DNA of 64,000 nt from Flintibacter sp. KGMB00164. Its GTDB lineage: Bacteria > Bacillota > Clostridia > Oscillospirales > Oscillospiraceae. This document shows, piece by piece, positions 1-7,742 of the stretch. Both the position numbers and the translations under genes were made by a program. The stretch covers positions 1,178,001 through 1,242,000 of the forward strand of contig NZ_CP044227.1 of assembly GCF_008727735.1 (NCBI RefSeq), in the 5' to 3' direction. Positions within the stretch are counted from its first letter, which is position 1. Each line of letters begins with the position of its first letter. Below the pieces are notes generated by a model that saw nothing but the letters and a program-made list of their open reading frames with translations, made no database searches and had not been told where the DNA came from.

Positions 1-1
1 A

Positions 2-106
2 AATCTGCCCTTTCTGGTGCCAGAGGCGGCAGACGCCACGGTGGAGTTCCAGATCAATGCCATTGTTGACTTACTGGAAAAGATGAAGCAAGGTCACGAT
101 ATCTGA
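2..106 (+). CDS. C-terminal end of an unidentified protein (cut by window edge)
   Basis: An open frame enters from the left edge and ends at a TGA at 104-106, giving the last 34 residues of a protein. The tail is acidic/amphipathic (ends LLEKMKQGHDI). A good intrinsic terminator follows 14 bases later, which supports this being a true gene end. I do not recognise the family from so short a piece. Confidence 0.5.
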   Translation, partial: NLPFLVPEAADATVEFQINAIVDLLEKMKQGHDI

Positions 107-119
107 GTAAAGGGATGAA

Positions 120-166
120 AATCCGTCGGTACCGTCCAGTCCGATGGTCCGACGGATGTTTTTTAT
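120..166 (+). terminator. Rho-independent terminator of the leftmost gene
   Basis: ATCCGTCGG at 121-129 pairs with CCGACGGAT at 149-157; the stem extends inward by ACC/GGT with a one-base bulge. It is followed by GTTTTTTATT. It sits just after the stop at 106. Confidence 0.8.
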
Positions 167-170
167 TAAA

Positions 171-202
171 AATAAAGATAAAATTAAATTATCATCTTTA
201 TT
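171..202. repeat. AT-rich inverted repeat
   Basis: AATAAAGAT (171-179) and ATCTTTATT (194-202) form a 9-bp inverted repeat in the AT-rich gap before the gene at 318. It could be an operator or a weak second hairpin after the terminator. No recognised site name. Confidence 0.35.
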
Positions 203-317
203 AGTTAATGCAAATCAAGGGGATATGATCAGCGGCTGGTGGGATTTATTTCTTTTGGCCCCTACTGCGGACAATGGGCCGCGAGGAGATAGAACAACAT
301 ACATAGGAGGAAAAACC

Positions 318-803
318 ATGGGATTTTTCAGCAAGATTTTCAAAGGACCTGAAGTGGACATGGAGAAAAGCAATGCCAATGCCCGGAAAATGCGCCAGCT
401 GTTTGACCAGGCGGTAGACAATGGGGCCGATTACAAGCTGATCTTTGGATACACAGAAGACGTGTCCCGCTTTAACTATGGCTTTGTCCACGGGAGCAAA
501 ACCAAAATCGGCAATCTGATCGTGGGCTGGAACGAGGACAGCCAGACCATTGTGGCCCTTCCCACGGTCCCGGACCTCTCCGGCTGCGGTGAGCCCACCT
601 ACTATCGCCGCTCTGAAATTTTAAAGGCTTACCGCAACAAATATCCCACGGATGCTTTTGTGATCTATCCGGACAAAAAGGGGTATCTGGCCATCAATGC
701 CTATGACTGGTTGGATGATGAGAAGCTGTATGTCTATGTTTCTCAGGAGGAGGAACTGGCTGCCTTTACCGATTTCTTCATGAATCGCTTTGCCACAAAG
801 TAA
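318..803 (+). CDS. Conserved hypothetical protein, 161 aa
   Basis: The start is ATG 318, with AGGAGG at 305-310; an in-frame upstream extension has no such site. The protein is soluble, with no signal peptide or membrane segment, and has aromatic-rich beta-like stretches (YKLIFGYTED, NLIVGWNEDSQTIVALP, FVIYPDKKGYLAINAYDWL). I do not recognise a named family; the look is of a small mixed alpha/beta protein that may bind a partner. It stands alone between a terminator upstream and a bidirectional terminator at 832-870, so it is probably monocistronic. Function unknown. Confidence 0.8.
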   Translation: MGFFSKIFKGPEVDMEKSNANARKMRQLFDQAVDNGADYKLIFGYTEDVSRFNYGFVHGSKTKIGNLIVGWNEDSQTIVALPTVPDLSGCGEPTYYRRSEILKAYRNKYPTDAFVIYPDKKGYLAINAYDWLDDEKLYVYVSQEEELAAFTDFFMNRFATK

Positions 804-831
804 CCTTCTGGACAGAGAAAAATAGAGTATA

Positions 832-870
832 AAAACAGGGAGACTGGATATTTTCCAGTCCCCCTGTTTT
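832..870. terminator. Bidirectional terminator between convergent genes
   Basis: AAAACAGGG-A-GACTGGA pairs with TCCAGTC-C-CCCTGTTTT around a short AT loop. A-tract and T-tract on the two sides let it serve both the gene ending at 803 (+) and the gene ending at 895 (-). Confidence 0.85.
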
Positions 871-894
871 CATAACTTGCAGTTGCAAAAAACC

Positions 895-1323
895 TTACAG
901 CCACAGAGCCGGTTCATCCCGGAACACCGGTACAGGTCCGTCGGCATAGGGATCATAGCGCTTGTCATTGCACCCGAATTCTTGTAAGAAACAAATCTTT
1001 TCCTCTTGGTCCCAGCGAATCAGGGAAAGACCATCAAAGCTCTGGTTCGGTTCCCCAGACAGCTGGCATTGAAAGTGCCACTGGACTACGGTCTGGTCAC
1101 CCTTATGAAAAAACTGCTGGATATCCCATTGCTGAACGGTACCACGGGTATTCCATTCCTCAAACCAAAACTTGATTGCCCCAATTCCGTGGTACTCCGG
1201 TCCCCAGCTCTCCACATACGTGGCGTCAGGGGAGAAGATACTCTCAACTCCGCGGTTCTGCCCGGTCAGCCACATGGAAAACCACTGGCGAATGATGGTT
1301 TCCCGTCGTTGAAGCAGCTCCAT
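895..1323 (-). CDS. SnoaL-like / NTF2-fold protein, 142 aa
   Basis: The length and pattern match the SnoaL-like (NTF2 fold) superfamily: an N-terminal helix (RETIIRQWFSMWLTGQ), then FSPDATYVESWGPEYHGIGAIKFWFEEW, which is the typical D-x-x-Y...GP.YxG..AI..WF.W pattern, followed by beta strands ending near VVQWHFQCQL and GLSLIRWD. These folds act as small-molecule isomerases or cyclases, or as binding proteins; the ligand cannot be read here. Start ATG 1323. It is monocistronic, with a shared terminator downstream and an AT-rich upstream region. Confidence 0.75.
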   Translation of the reverse strand: MELLQRRETIIRQWFSMWLTGQNRGVESIFSPDATYVESWGPEYHGIGAIKFWFEEWNTRGTVQQWDIQQFFHKGDQTVVQWHFQCQLSGEPNQSFDGLSLIRWDQEEKICFLQEFGCNDKRYDPYADGPVPVFRDEPALWL

Positions 1324-1492
1324 ACTGCACCATCCTTTCTGCTAGGTGTTTAAAAGGTTTTTCCTTATAAAAACGCATTATGCATGGCTGTATTATAACA
1401 CACAGATTTGATATTTGTCTGTGATAAAATGCAATGGTCAGAATGTTATGGAAGATCACCGGACTATCAAGGGAAGGGTGCTTATAAACAAA

Positions 1493-1508
1493 TCAGCCAT
1501 ATGGCTGA
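1493..1508. promoter_or_regulatory. Perfect 16-bp palindrome, candidate operator
   Basis: TCAGCCAT at 1493-1500 is followed directly by ATGGCTGA at 1501-1508, with no spacer. It lies 58 bases before the start at 1566 and just upstream of an AT-rich TAAAAT at about 1517-1522 that could be a -10 box, so the palindrome would overlap a -35 region. The binding protein is unknown. Confidence 0.45.
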
Positions 1509-1565
1509 ATTTGTGATAAAATAAAACCATGAGTTTTTGGCAAGGGAAAGGAGCGGCGAGGCATA

Positions 1566-2864
1566 ATGGAGTCAAAAGGAAATCCGAAAAAGAAAAGGTA
1601 TCTTCGATGGCCCTGGAATGTGCTGGTTTACATACTTTTGGTTGTACTGCTGCGAGTCTTTGCGATCCCGTTCATTCTCCTGATCATGTGGTGGAATAAG
1701 AAACAGCAGCCTGACGGTCCGGAGGAGGGGTACTGTCTCCAGCGTACCCGGGGCCGACTTACCGGGCTGATTTGGGCAGCCATCGTCCTCATTGGGGGCG
1801 GCCTGGCGATCTGGTTTTTTATGACTGCTCAGTCCATGCCGTACGAGGCGGAACGGCTAAAAGAAGAACTGAGTTTCGGCTACTACCTGATTCCTGTGGC
1901 GGGGGTGGTCGCTATACTGGTGGGCCTCTTTTTGGCGTACCGGAGCCTGCGGGATGCTCTGATTCCGGAGAAAAGCGCCTTGGCCCAGTCCATCCGCGCT
2001 CAGCTCCCTTACCCGGATGAGGCACCCCCGGTGAAGGAACTGTTCGCTATGGTGGATCAGGACTTAAAGCAAAACGGCCGGTGGTGCGGTAAGCTGGGCG
2101 TGGGCCGCGAGTGGGTGCTGGGAGATGAGGCTTCCTCCATCCCTCGCATCCGGGGTGTGTTCAGCAGGGCGGAGCAGCATACTCGCCACGCCGGAAAACG
2201 CACCCAGGTCACCAATATCTACGAAATCTGGATCGTGGATGACCGCCGGGAGCGGCAGGTCACCTCTTTGAGATCCAAACGGGAGTTAGAGGAGGCCATG
2301 GACTGTTTGCGCCAGCGGGCTCCCGCCGCTGTGTTTGGGACCTATGACTCCAAAGAGTACCAGGATCTGGTCTACGCCAAAGAGGAGGAGCAGCAGTACG
2401 CCCAGGAGCGCGTCTATCAGCAGAGAAAAGCCCGGTTTGATGAGCAGAACCGCCAGGAGCAGGAGCGGCTGGCGCAGAACCAGGTGCTCACGATGCCCGA
2501 CGGATCGGTGACCTCCCGCATCACCTGGGATACCATCCGTCAGCTGCTGCTCCGACCCAGTCGGACGGGGGAATCCAGCCCCTTCCAGTTGGTGCCCGGT
2601 ATTCCTTTCCAAGGGCAGGGGCATACATTCAGTCGTCTGGCCTGTCTTCCCGGCAGTGGGCAGGAGCTGACGCGCATCTTAATGGAGGAAGATTCCGGCT
2701 CTCCCCAGGAGCCCGGACAATACGCCTGGACCCGGGATGTCTCCACCAGTGAGGCAGAGTCGGTGCTGCGGGGGTGGTTGAGAGGAGAAATTCCATCTCT
2801 CGACGGCTGGACACTTATGGAGCGCGCTGGCCGTACCTGGCAGCAGGTTTCAGAGCGGAAATAG
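1566..2864 (+). CDS. Membrane protein with cytosolic coiled coil, 432 aa
   Basis: ATG 1566 is preceded by GGAAAGGAG. The first 130 residues hold a basic start (KKKRYLRW) and three hydrophobic segments at about 17-43, 66-88 and 106-126. The rest is soluble: a mixed domain at about 150-260, a Q/E/R-rich coiled coil at about 270-306, then a C-terminal domain of about 120 residues. No enzyme motif is visible and I do not recognise a named family. It lies 24 bases upstream of the Sel1-repeat gene, with no terminator between, so the two are probably one transcript; Sel1 proteins often act as scaffolds, suggesting a joint membrane-linked role (inference). Confidence 0.8.
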   Translation: MESKGNPKKKRYLRWPWNVLVYILLVVLLRVFAIPFILLIMWWNKKQQPDGPEEGYCLQRTRGRLTGLIWAAIVLIGGGLAIWFFMTAQSMPYEAERLKEELSFGYYLIPVAGVVAILVGLFLAYRSLRDALIPEKSALAQSIRAQLPYPDEAPPVKELFAMVDQDLKQNGRWCGKLGVGREWVLGDEASSIPRIRGVFSRAEQHTRHAGKRTQVTNIYEIWIVDDRRERQVTSLRSKRELEEAMDCLRQRAPAAVFGTYDSKEYQDLVYAKEEEQQYAQERVYQQRKARFDEQNRQEQERLAQNQVLTMPDGSVTSRITWDTIRQLLLRPSRTGESSPFQLVPGIPFQGQGHTFSRLACLPGSGQELTRILMEEDSGSPQEPGQYAWTRDVSTSEAESVLRGWLRGEIPSLDGWTLMERAGRTWQQVSERK

Positions 2865-2888
2865 CATGCAGCAGAGAAGGGGGATAGT

Positions 2889-4130
2889 ATGGGACAGTTT
2901 TTCAGTGACTCGGTGGAGCGGGCGCTCAAATATATCTACTATGATCTGCGTTCCCAACGCGGCGCAGAGGGATTCCACTTGCTGGAACAGGCCGTGGATG
3001 CCGGAGATGCAGACGCCTGCTGCCTGCTGGCCCGGTGTCTGTACGGCCCGGAGTACACCTGGCCTGGCCACCGGTTTCCGACGGACGAGAAAGCGGGGGA
3101 CGAGCTGATGCGCCGCTCCGTGCTGGAGGGCAGCGCCATCGGAACGCTGCTGTCCCTGCGCTGCGGGGTGATGAACCGGCAGCTGGCCCAGGCCATGCCC
3201 CTGAGTTTTCAGGAGGCCTTTGACATTGTGCTGGACAAGGCGGAGCACGGGGAGCCCCTGTGTCAGATGATCATCGGTAACGCCTACTACTGGGGAGATT
3301 TCCCGGAAATTCAGGGCAAGGCCCGGGAGGATTTCGACAGCGACGACGCCGTCCAAAGCTATCTGCGGGAGAATTACGCCAAGTGTGAGGACTGGCTGTG
3401 GAGGTCCCTGCGCAGCGGCATCTCCACCGGTGGCGTCAACCTGGCCAATTTCTACCGGGAGGGGAAAGCGGGGCTCATCTCTCCCCGGCCGGAGAAGGCC
3501 ATTGAGGTGTACCGCTATGGGGCGGAGAAGGGGTATCCCAGTTACTTCTTCTACTATGCCAATGAGCTCTATGATCAGGGGAAAAAGGGAGAGGCCTTTG
3601 AGTTCTACCGCCGTGCAGCGGAGGCGGGGGAGCCCCGGGCCTTCTTCTGGGCGGGCTACTCCTATGAGCTGGGAGATGGGGTTCCTAAGGATGCCGCCCG
3701 GGCAGCCCAATATTACCAGCAGGCGCTGGAGGCGCCTATCCACGAAAAGGTAAACCCGTCCAACCGAATGGGCATGTGCTACTATGACGGGCGTGGCGTG
3801 GAGCGGGACTACGCCAAAGCCTTTCAGCTTTTGAAGTGGGCGGAGGACCACGGCGGTCCGGCCATGCTTTACTATCTGGGGGCCTGCTACGCCAACGGCC
3901 AGGGAACCCGGCAAGACTACGCTAAGGCATTTACCTATCTGGAACGGATTGATTGGAACTGCCACCCCGCGTTTTATCTTCTGGGGAAGATGTACTGCAA
4001 CGGCCTGGGGGTTCCGATGGACATTGCCAAGGGTGTGGAATATCTTCAGAAGGCCGGCGATTATGTAGAAGTCAAAGAGGAATTAAGACACTATAAAAAG
4101 ACCTTCTTTGGTAAGTGGGTCCGGCGGTAA
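2889..4130 (+). CDS. Sel1-like repeat protein (SLR/TPR type), 413 aa
   Basis: Several Sel1-type helical repeats are visible in the C-terminal half, with the hallmarks G.GV..D..KA...Y..A: for example AGYSYELGDGVPKDAARAAQYYQQAL, MCYYDGRGVERDYAKAFQLLKWAE, ACYANGQGTRQDYAKAFTYLER and KMYCNGLGVPMDIAKGVEYLQKA (residues about 230-400). The N-terminal half has looser alpha-helical repeats. No signal peptide is seen, so it is cytosolic. Such proteins mediate protein-protein contacts. ATG 2889 has GAAGGGGG upstream. It is probably cotranscribed with the membrane protein before it and ends before a strong terminator. Confidence 0.9.
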   Translation: MGQFFSDSVERALKYIYYDLRSQRGAEGFHLLEQAVDAGDADACCLLARCLYGPEYTWPGHRFPTDEKAGDELMRRSVLEGSAIGTLLSLRCGVMNRQLAQAMPLSFQEAFDIVLDKAEHGEPLCQMIIGNAYYWGDFPEIQGKAREDFDSDDAVQSYLRENYAKCEDWLWRSLRSGISTGGVNLANFYREGKAGLISPRPEKAIEVYRYGAEKGYPSYFFYYANELYDQGKKGEAFEFYRRAAEAGEPRAFFWAGYSYELGDGVPKDAARAAQYYQQALEAPIHEKVNPSNRMGMCYYDGRGVERDYAKAFQLLKWAEDHGGPAMLYYLGACYANGQGTRQDYAKAFTYLERIDWNCHPAFYLLGKMYCNGLGVPMDIAKGVEYLQKAGDYVEVKEELRHYKKTFFGKWVRR

Positions 4131-4153
4131 TGTGTAACATTATATATGACGAT

Positions 4154-4190
4154 AAAAGAGGGCTCCTGCTATCGGCAGGAGCCCTCTTTA
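4154..4190. terminator. Bidirectional terminator
   Basis: A 15-bp perfect stem (AAAGAGGGCTCCTGC with GCAGGAGCCCTCTTT) around a 5-base loop at 4155-4189. It separates the Sel1 gene (+) from the convergent operon ending at 4206 (-). Confidence 0.9.
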
Positions 4191-4205
4191 CCAATTCAAA
4201 TTGAC

Positions 4206-4955
4206 TTATAATTTGCAGTAATCCTCGTCGGATACCGCTTCTAGCCACTGGTTGGAACAGTTTTCACCGGGAACCTCCAGAGCCAGATGGGAGAACCAGC
4301 TGTCCGGAGCGGCTCCATGCCAGTGCTTTACCCCAGTGGGGATGTTGACGACATCGCCGGGGTGCAGCTCCTGAGCTGCTTTGCCCCACTCCTGGTAGTA
4401 GCCTCGGCCGGCCACACAGATCAGGATCTGGCCGCCGCCCTGATCAGCCTGGTGGATGTGCCAGTTGTTGCGGCAGCCGGGCTCAAAGGTCACATTGTAC
4501 ACCCCCACCTGGCTGGTGGAGAGAGGGTGGAGGTAGCTCTGTCCCACAAAATACTGGGCAAAACCGTCATTGGGTGCTCCAATGGGGAAGACCATTTCCT
4601 GTTGATGCTGTGCCTTGCCGTCTTCTCCAGCCTCCTCGCTCCAGACCTCCTTGGCCATGCGGAAGGCAGCCCAGGCCTTGGGCCAGCCGGCGTAAAAGGC
4701 GGCATGGGTCAGGATCTCAGCGATCTCCTGTCGAGTGATGCCGTTTTGCTTGGCGGTGGACAAGTGGTACTGGAAGGAGCTGTCCACCAGTCCCTGTGCC
4801 ATGAGAGCCACTACGGTCACCAGAGAGCGGTCCCGCAGAGACAATTTATCCTCCCGGCTCCATACTTCTCCGAACAATACGTCGTCATTGAGCTGGGCAA
4901 ATTTGGGGGCGAACTCGCCCAGAGCATCTCTGCCAGCTGTCTGTTTTACTGCCAT
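4206..4955 (-). CDS. Carboxymuconolactone decarboxylase-like domain fused to a cupin, 249 aa
   Basis: Residues about 10-110 match the CMD/AhpD-like fold (SLRDRSLVTVVALMAQGLVD, then RQEIAEILTHAAFYAGWPKAW). The peroxidase-type CxxC of AhpD is absent, so the CMD rather than the AhpD branch is more likely. Residues about 130-249 are a cupin with the two metal-binding motifs: WHIHQADQGGGQILICVAGRG and HPGDVVNIPTGVKHWHGA. The fusion is common in gut Clostridia near flavodoxins; its substrate is unknown. It is the last gene of the minus-strand operon opening at 7600 and has an AGGAGG-type site (GGAGGTATTG) before ATG 4955. Confidence 0.88.
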   Translation of the reverse strand: MAVKQTAGRDALGEFAPKFAQLNDDVLFGEVWSREDKLSLRDRSLVTVVALMAQGLVDSSFQYHLSTAKQNGITRQEIAEILTHAAFYAGWPKAWAAFRMAKEVWSEEAGEDGKAQHQQEMVFPIGAPNDGFAQYFVGQSYLHPLSTSQVGVYNVTFEPGCRNNWHIHQADQGGGQILICVAGRGYYQEWGKAAQELHPGDVVNIPTGVKHWHGAAPDSWFSHLALEVPGENCSNQWLEAVSDEDYCKL

Positions 4956-4966
4956 ATCAATACCTC

Positions 4967-5470
4967 CTATGCAAGAGAAAAGGTTACCTGAACGGTTCCG
5001 GTTCCCAGCTTTGCCTGCAAGTCGGTGGAATCGTTGATTTTCGCCAGACGGGTAAAATTCCAGGTATTTGTGCCATAATAAATGGTGATTTGATTGCCCT
5101 GATAGAGGATCACATCTCCGGGCTGCGTGGTGATCCGGGTATCGTTCCGAGTCAGCGTTGTACCCAATGAGCCAACCTTCTCAAAGCCTCCATAGTCGTC
5201 CATAGAAATAGTCACCGGGCCTTGGGCCAGCAAGTCCCGAAACTCTTCTGCGGAACTGTTATCGGCAAAGGTGGCCAGCAGTTCCTGGTCTCCTACGGTG
5301 ATTTTTAACATGGGTTCCTCCTGACTAGATGAGTTGTCCTGGGACTGGCTGCTCTCCTGCTCAGAGATCACCGACTGAGACGGCGGCGGAGCGGAGTCCG
5401 CCGGGGACGAACCGTTCCCGCAGGCGGACAGCCCCAGAACAGCAAGGAGCAGATAGAGAATTCGTGTCAT
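4967..5470 (-). CDS. Lipoprotein with a cyclophilin-like domain, 167 aa
   Basis: A signal peptide with lipobox LSAC puts the lipidated Cys at residue 17, followed by a Ser/Gln/Glu-rich linker to about residue 50. The C-terminal 115 residues (MLKITVGDQELLATFADNSS...) match the bacterial cyclophilin-like fold, with the typical YGGFEKVGSLG, PGDVILYQGNQITIYYGTNTWNFTRLAKI and a closing beta strand. These domains lack proven isomerase activity; the ligand is unknown. It acts outside the membrane. It lies 11 bases upstream of the CMD-cupin gene and 23 bases after the hydrolase gene, within one operon. Confidence 0.88.
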   Translation of the reverse strand: MTRILYLLLAVLGLSACGNGSSPADSAPPPSQSVISEQESSQSQDNSSSQEEPMLKITVGDQELLATFADNSSAEEFRDLLAQGPVTISMDDYGGFEKVGSLGTTLTRNDTRITTQPGDVILYQGNQITIYYGTNTWNFTRLAKINDSTDLQAKLGTGTVQVTFSLA

Positions 5471-5493
5471 GGAATCTCTCCTCTCGCCAGTGC

Positions 5494-6468
5494 TTACTTC
5501 AAATTCTCCTGGAAAAACTGCTGGATCTTATCGAAGGGGATAATATTCTTTTGGTCGTAGAGGTCGGTGTGGACCGCGCCGGGGATGATGAGCAGCTCCT
5601 TATTTCCGGCATAGGGGCTGTTCTTGACCATATCGGCGTAAGCGTCCCGGCTGAAATAGCAGGAGTGGGCCTTTTCCCCGTGGATCATCAGCACAGCGCT
5701 GCGGATCTCATTGCTGTAGCGCAGGATGGGCATGTTGAGAAAGGACAGGGAGGAAGTAGTATTCCATCCGTCGTTGGAATTGAGGGAGCGCTCGGTGTAG
5801 CCCCGCTCCGTCTTATAGTAGTCGTAATAGTCCTTCACAAAGAAGGGGGCGTCCTCCGGCAGGGGGTCCACCACACCGCCCGCCCGGGCATAGGTCCCGT
5901 TCTGATAGTCCACGGTCCGCTGGGCGTTGAGGGCTTTCTTGGTTTCGTACCGGGCATCGGCGCTGTCGGCGGAGTCAAAGTAACCCTTGGCGTTCACACG
6001 GGTCATGTCGTACATGGTGGAGGTGACGGTGGCCTTGATACGGGTATCCATGGCGGCGGCGTTGAGCGCCATGCCGCCCCAGCCGCAGATGCCCAGAATG
6101 CCTACCTTGTCCGGATCGATAAACTCCCGGGTGGAGAGAAAGTCCACGGCGGCAGAAAAGTCCTCGGTGTTGATATCGGGGGAGGCCACGTTCCGCACCT
6201 GGCCGCCGCTCTCTCCGATGAAGGAGGGGTCAAAGGCCAGAGCGGCAAAGCCACGGCTGGCCAGCTCCTCGGCATAGAGTCCGGCGCACTGTTCCTTTAC
6301 CGCGCCGAAGGGACCTGCCACCGCTACCGCGGCCAGTTTTCCGGAGATAGCCATAGGCAGATACAGGTCGCCTACAAGCTCGATCCCATAGCGGTTATGA
6401 AAACGTACCTTCTCACGCTGGACGGTGTCCCGCAGAGGGAAGGAGTATCCCTGATATTTGGCGTTCAT
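5494..6468 (-). CDS. Alpha/beta hydrolase, dienelactone-hydrolase-like with Cys nucleophile, 324 aa
   Basis: The fold is shown by DLYLPM, AGPFGAVKEQ (an oxyanion-region loop), FDPSFIGESGG and the nucleophile elbow GICGWGG with Cys128 in place of Ser, as in dienelactone hydrolases. The likely catalytic His is H300 in PGAVHTDLYD. Cytosolic, no signal peptide. Related clostridial proteins are annotated as alpha/beta hydrolases acting on unknown esters. It lies 14 bases after the flavodoxin gene in the same operon. The start ATG 6468 has GGAGGAACAAG upstream. Confidence 0.88.
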   Translation of the reverse strand: MNAKYQGYSFPLRDTVQREKVRFHNRYGIELVGDLYLPMAISGKLAAVAVAGPFGAVKEQCAGLYAEELASRGFAALAFDPSFIGESGGQVRNVASPDINTEDFSAAVDFLSTREFIDPDKVGILGICGWGGMALNAAAMDTRIKATVTSTMYDMTRVNAKGYFDSADSADARYETKKALNAQRTVDYQNGTYARAGGVVDPLPEDAPFFVKDYYDYYKTERGYTERSLNSNDGWNTTSSLSFLNMPILRYSNEIRSAVLMIHGEKAHSCYFSRDAYADMVKNSPYAGNKELLIIPGAVHTDLYDQKNIIPFDKIQQFFQENLK

Positions 6469-6482
6469 ATTCTTGTTCCTCC

Positions 6483-7022
6483 TTACGCGTGCTTGCCCAG
6501 CTCGTAGGCCTTTTCCAATGCGGGGTGATTTTGAATTTCGCCCACCGTGGTCACGCCGCCGGCAAAGACAGTCCCAGCCAGACGGGCCTTTTCAAAGCAG
6601 TCGATCCAGCCCTGCAGGCCGGTGACCGCACCGTCCACGGTATGTTCATCCTCCTCTGCCGCAGCAGCCAGCAGGTAGATGTCCCGGAACTGATAATCGG
6701 AAGGGAAGAGAGGATTGGCCCGGTCCAGCATGGTCTTCATCTGGCCGCACATCCCGTAGTAGTAGATCGGGGTGGCAAAGGCGATGATGTCGGCGGTGAG
6801 CATCTTTTGGGCGATCACCTCCGCATCGTCGTGGATAATGCAGTGCTGGGTGTTCTGACAGGACAGGCAGCCCTTGCAGAACCCGATGGTTTTATCGTAC
6901 AGGGTAACCTTCTCCACCTGGTTGCCGGCCTCCCGGGCGCCACGGACAAATTCATCCGCCAGACAGTCTGAATTGCCGCCCTTCCGGGGGCTGGTAGAGA
7001 TCACTAAAATATTCTTGCTCAT
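6483..7022 (-). CDS. Flavodoxin-family NAD(P)H-dependent FMN oxidoreductase, 179 aa
   Basis: The N-terminus ILVISTSPRKGGNSDCLADEF is the FMN phosphate-binding loop of the NADPH-dependent FMN reductase family; ATPIYYYGMCGQMKTMLDRA is the typical isoalloxazine-side motif. A Cys cluster FCKGCLSCQNTQHC (residues about 48-61) resembles that of iron-sulfur flavoproteins, so an Fe-S cluster is possible. Its ATG overlaps the stop of the acetyltransferase gene by 4 bases (7019-7022), implying translational coupling. It probably supplies reduced flavin or reduces a small molecule for the operon. Confidence 0.9.
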   Translation of the reverse strand: MSKNILVISTSPRKGGNSDCLADEFVRGAREAGNQVEKVTLYDKTIGFCKGCLSCQNTQHCIIHDDAEVIAQKMLTADIIAFATPIYYYGMCGQMKTMLDRANPLFPSDYQFRDIYLLAAAAEEDEHTVDGAVTGLQGWIDCFEKARLAGTVFAGGVTTVGEIQNHPALEKAYELGKHA

Positions 7023-7600
7023 TGCATTTCCTCCTCACTTAACGAGCGCATTACGCTGGCGGGTACGCCGCCCACGATGGTATTGTCCGGCACATCCCGG
7101 GTTACCACTGCTCCAGCGGCCACAATGGCTCCGTCGCCGATGGTCACACCGGGAAGAATGGTGGCATTGGAGCCGATCCAGACCCGTTTGCCGATGTGAA
7201 TGGGGGCAGGGATCATAGTGGCGCGGTCCATGGGGGACTTGGCATGGTTGAGGGTGGCCAACACCACGTTATGGCCGATGAGCGTGCCGTCTCCGATAAA
7301 AATGCCGCCCTGATCCTGAAATTTGCAGCCCATGTTGATAAAAACGTGTTTGCCGATGTGGATGTTCTTTCCGCAGTCGGTGTAAAAAGGCGGAAACAGA
7401 GCAAAGCTCTCATCCACCGGTCTGCCGATGAGCTGGGAAAAGAGGGCGCGCAATTCCTCCGGCTGGTGGTAGCTGCCATTGATCTCAGCGGTGATGCGCA
7501 GGGCCTCCTGGCTGACGCCGTGCATAAACTGATGTGCCTCGCCGCCTCCCTGTACCGGGGCTCCGCTGTTCAGGTGTGCTAAAAATTCATCTAATTCCAT
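7019..7600 (-). CDS. Sugar O-acetyltransferase (maltose/galactoside acetyltransferase type), 193 aa
   Basis: It has an N-terminal Mac-like helical region (residues about 1-60) and then left-handed beta-helix hexapeptide repeats: IHIGKHVFINMGCKFQDQGGIFIGDGTLIGHNVVLATLNH, IHIGKRVWIGSNATILPGVTIGDGAIVAAGAVVTRDVPDNTIVGGVPA. The catalytic-type His is in the LATLNH segment. It transfers acetyl from acetyl-CoA to a sugar or similar acceptor; the acceptor is unknown. It is the first gene of a five-gene minus-strand operon, divergent from the LysR gene, which probably controls it. Confidence 0.9.
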   Translation of the reverse strand: MELDEFLAHLNSGAPVQGGGEAHQFMHGVSQEALRITAEINGSYHQPEELRALFSQLIGRPVDESFALFPPFYTDCGKNIHIGKHVFINMGCKFQDQGGIFIGDGTLIGHNVVLATLNHAKSPMDRATMIPAPIHIGKRVWIGSNATILPGVTIGDGAIVAAGAVVTRDVPDNTIVGGVPASVMRSLSEEEMQ

Positions 7601-7742
7601 CGTTTACTCCTGATCTATCAAATTTCTGATTTCATTGTACCATTGGTCATACAAGATAACAAATACCTATATAGAATAACTAACTATGCTTGAAACCTAT
7701 ATTTGGCCTGTGTTATCATCAAGGTAACCGGAGGTGAATGGA
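7601..7742. promoter_or_regulatory. Divergent promoter region of the LysR divergon
   Basis: This 142-base AT-rich gap separates the divergent acetyltransferase operon (-) and LysR gene (+). It holds repeated ACCTATAT motifs at about 7662-7670 and 7695-7703 that could be LysR half-sites, since LysR proteins usually bind such spaced repeats between divergent genes. Exact -35/-10 boxes are not clear to me. Confidence 0.45.

Noticed and set aside
2850-3965. 371-codon antisense frame under the Sel1-repeat gene
   Set aside because: Shadow frame; the plus-strand Sel1 repeats are unmistakable.
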